From assembly GCA_034509425.1 (NCBI GenBank), contig JAVTVJ010000072.1:3906001-3970000 (forward strand): a stretch of 64,000 bases of DNA. Direction: 5' to 3'. The translations under genes and the position numbers were made by a program. Below the pieces are notes generated by a model that searched no databases, was not told the DNA's origin, and worked only from the letters and a program-made list of their open reading frames with translations. The stretch is from Eopsaltria australis. Lineage: Eukaryota > Chordata > Aves > Passeriformes > Petroicidae. Position 1 is the first letter of the stretch. Each line of letters opens with the position of its first letter. Of the stretch, positions 63,181 to 64,000 are shown piece after piece.

Positions 63181-64000
63181 CCTCCAAAGCATGAACCACT
63201 GTTTCTCACCTATGTCCTGCCTTGCAGTCCAAGCACTGCCATTCCCATTTTGTTGCCAATTGTTAGAGATTTCAAGTGTTTTCCAGGTTTGTGTCAGTCA
63301 TTTTTGAACCAAGACGAAAAACAACTGTATTTTCTTTCCTTCTTTCGGCTTCCTATCACAACCAAGAAATAGCATGTGAGACGTGGAATCCTACCAGAAG
63401 TTAGGAGAACTAGCAGGAATTTTTGTCCATGAACTTCCTGTGTCTAATTGCAGCACACAGGCAAGTAATCTGCACACACATCAGGAAAGGTGAAGGGAAG
63501 GTGCTCACACACCAGAGTACTGGAGCAGCCTGACAGCTTCTGTTGACTACAGAGAGTCACTGAAGGCAGCCAGCAAATGTAGTTTTCGTTCACAGAGTAG
63601 ATACAGACTACATTTCAGATTCTTGTGCTTGAACAATTATAGATTATTAGTATCAAAAGTGATAAGAAAATAATGGTTAATTTCATTAAAAGCCTATTAT
63701 GGAGGTAAGACTGAGCTCTGAGGTACTAATAGATTGTGACACACTGAAGTTGTGGCAATAACAACTGAAGTAAATCAACAGCAATCTGTTTTGATAAACT
63801 CAAACTGAATTGCTAGAACCCATCTCATACTCTTCCTGTTTATTAAATATTTTTTTTTTTTAAGAAATAATGCTGGGATAATGCCAGCCTTAAACAGTTG
63901 CCTTTCATTGATGTCATTTGCTGTCAGAAAGGACCTGGGGATTTTCAGGAACACAACATGATGAGTCAACCATGCAGCCCTGTGATAAAGCACAAAGAAT
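63181..64000. other. Intergenic, no gene recognised
   Basis: AT-rich end of the window with no supportable feature. Confidence 0.45.

Noticed and set aside
1..64000. tRNA genes, rRNA, CRISPR arrays or prokaryotic operons
   Set aside because: No tRNA B-box-like GGTTCGAATCC word, no rRNA stretch and no regularly spaced direct repeats were seen. The window is vertebrate nuclear DNA. Divergent small RNAs could be missed by eye.

Overview
This is a vertebrate nuclear window, almost certainly from a bird. The evidence is spliced genes with GT-AG introns and CpG-island promoters, and many copies of the avian CR1 non-LTR retrotransposon in both orientations. One solitary LTR of an avian type and simple repeats complete the picture. 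The LTR style suggests a passerine or close relative, but the species is inference. There is no bacterial gene, CRISPR array or operon. Most long open frames are chance or GC-rich shadows.

Two protein-coding genes are recognisable. UBE2QL1 lies on the minus strand: exon 1 (10816-11607) sits in a large CpG island (about 10.2-12.4 kb). Its last exon (about 43 codons in the human protein) is not found, so 1-10815 is read as part of intron 1, which runs off the left edge. MED10 lies on the plus strand: four coding exons (28640-28761, 28951-29034, 30365-30467, 31551-31646) encode a complete 134-residue Mediator middle-module subunit. It has a TATA-less GC-box/ETS promoter and poly(A) signals at 32336 and 32451. 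The genes are divergent, about 17 kb apart, the same order and relative orientation as human 5p15.31, shown here inverted.

By region: 1-10.8 kb, UBE2QL1 intron; 10.2-12.4 kb, CpG island and exon 1; 12.4-12.8 kb, alternating purine-pyrimidine tracts; 12.8-28 kb, intergenic with young and ancient CR1 pieces; 27.4-28.3 kb, two CR1 tails in inverted orientation just upstream of MED10; 28.4-32.5 kb, MED10; 32.5-64 kb, gene-poor DNA with CR1 fragments. That last region also has two perfect tandem duplications at 47.4-47.8 kb, a solo LTR at 55.6-56.2 kb and a TATATG hexamer microsatellite at 63.1 kb.

The points most worth a second look are three. First, a 146-codon in-frame N-terminal extension of UBE2QL1 has a strong start context. 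Second, phase-compatible, unidentified exon-like frames lie on the minus strand at 53.7-59.6 kb. Third, two neighbouring perfect tandem duplications lie at 47.4-47.8 kb. No defined novel system can be asserted from the sequence alone.
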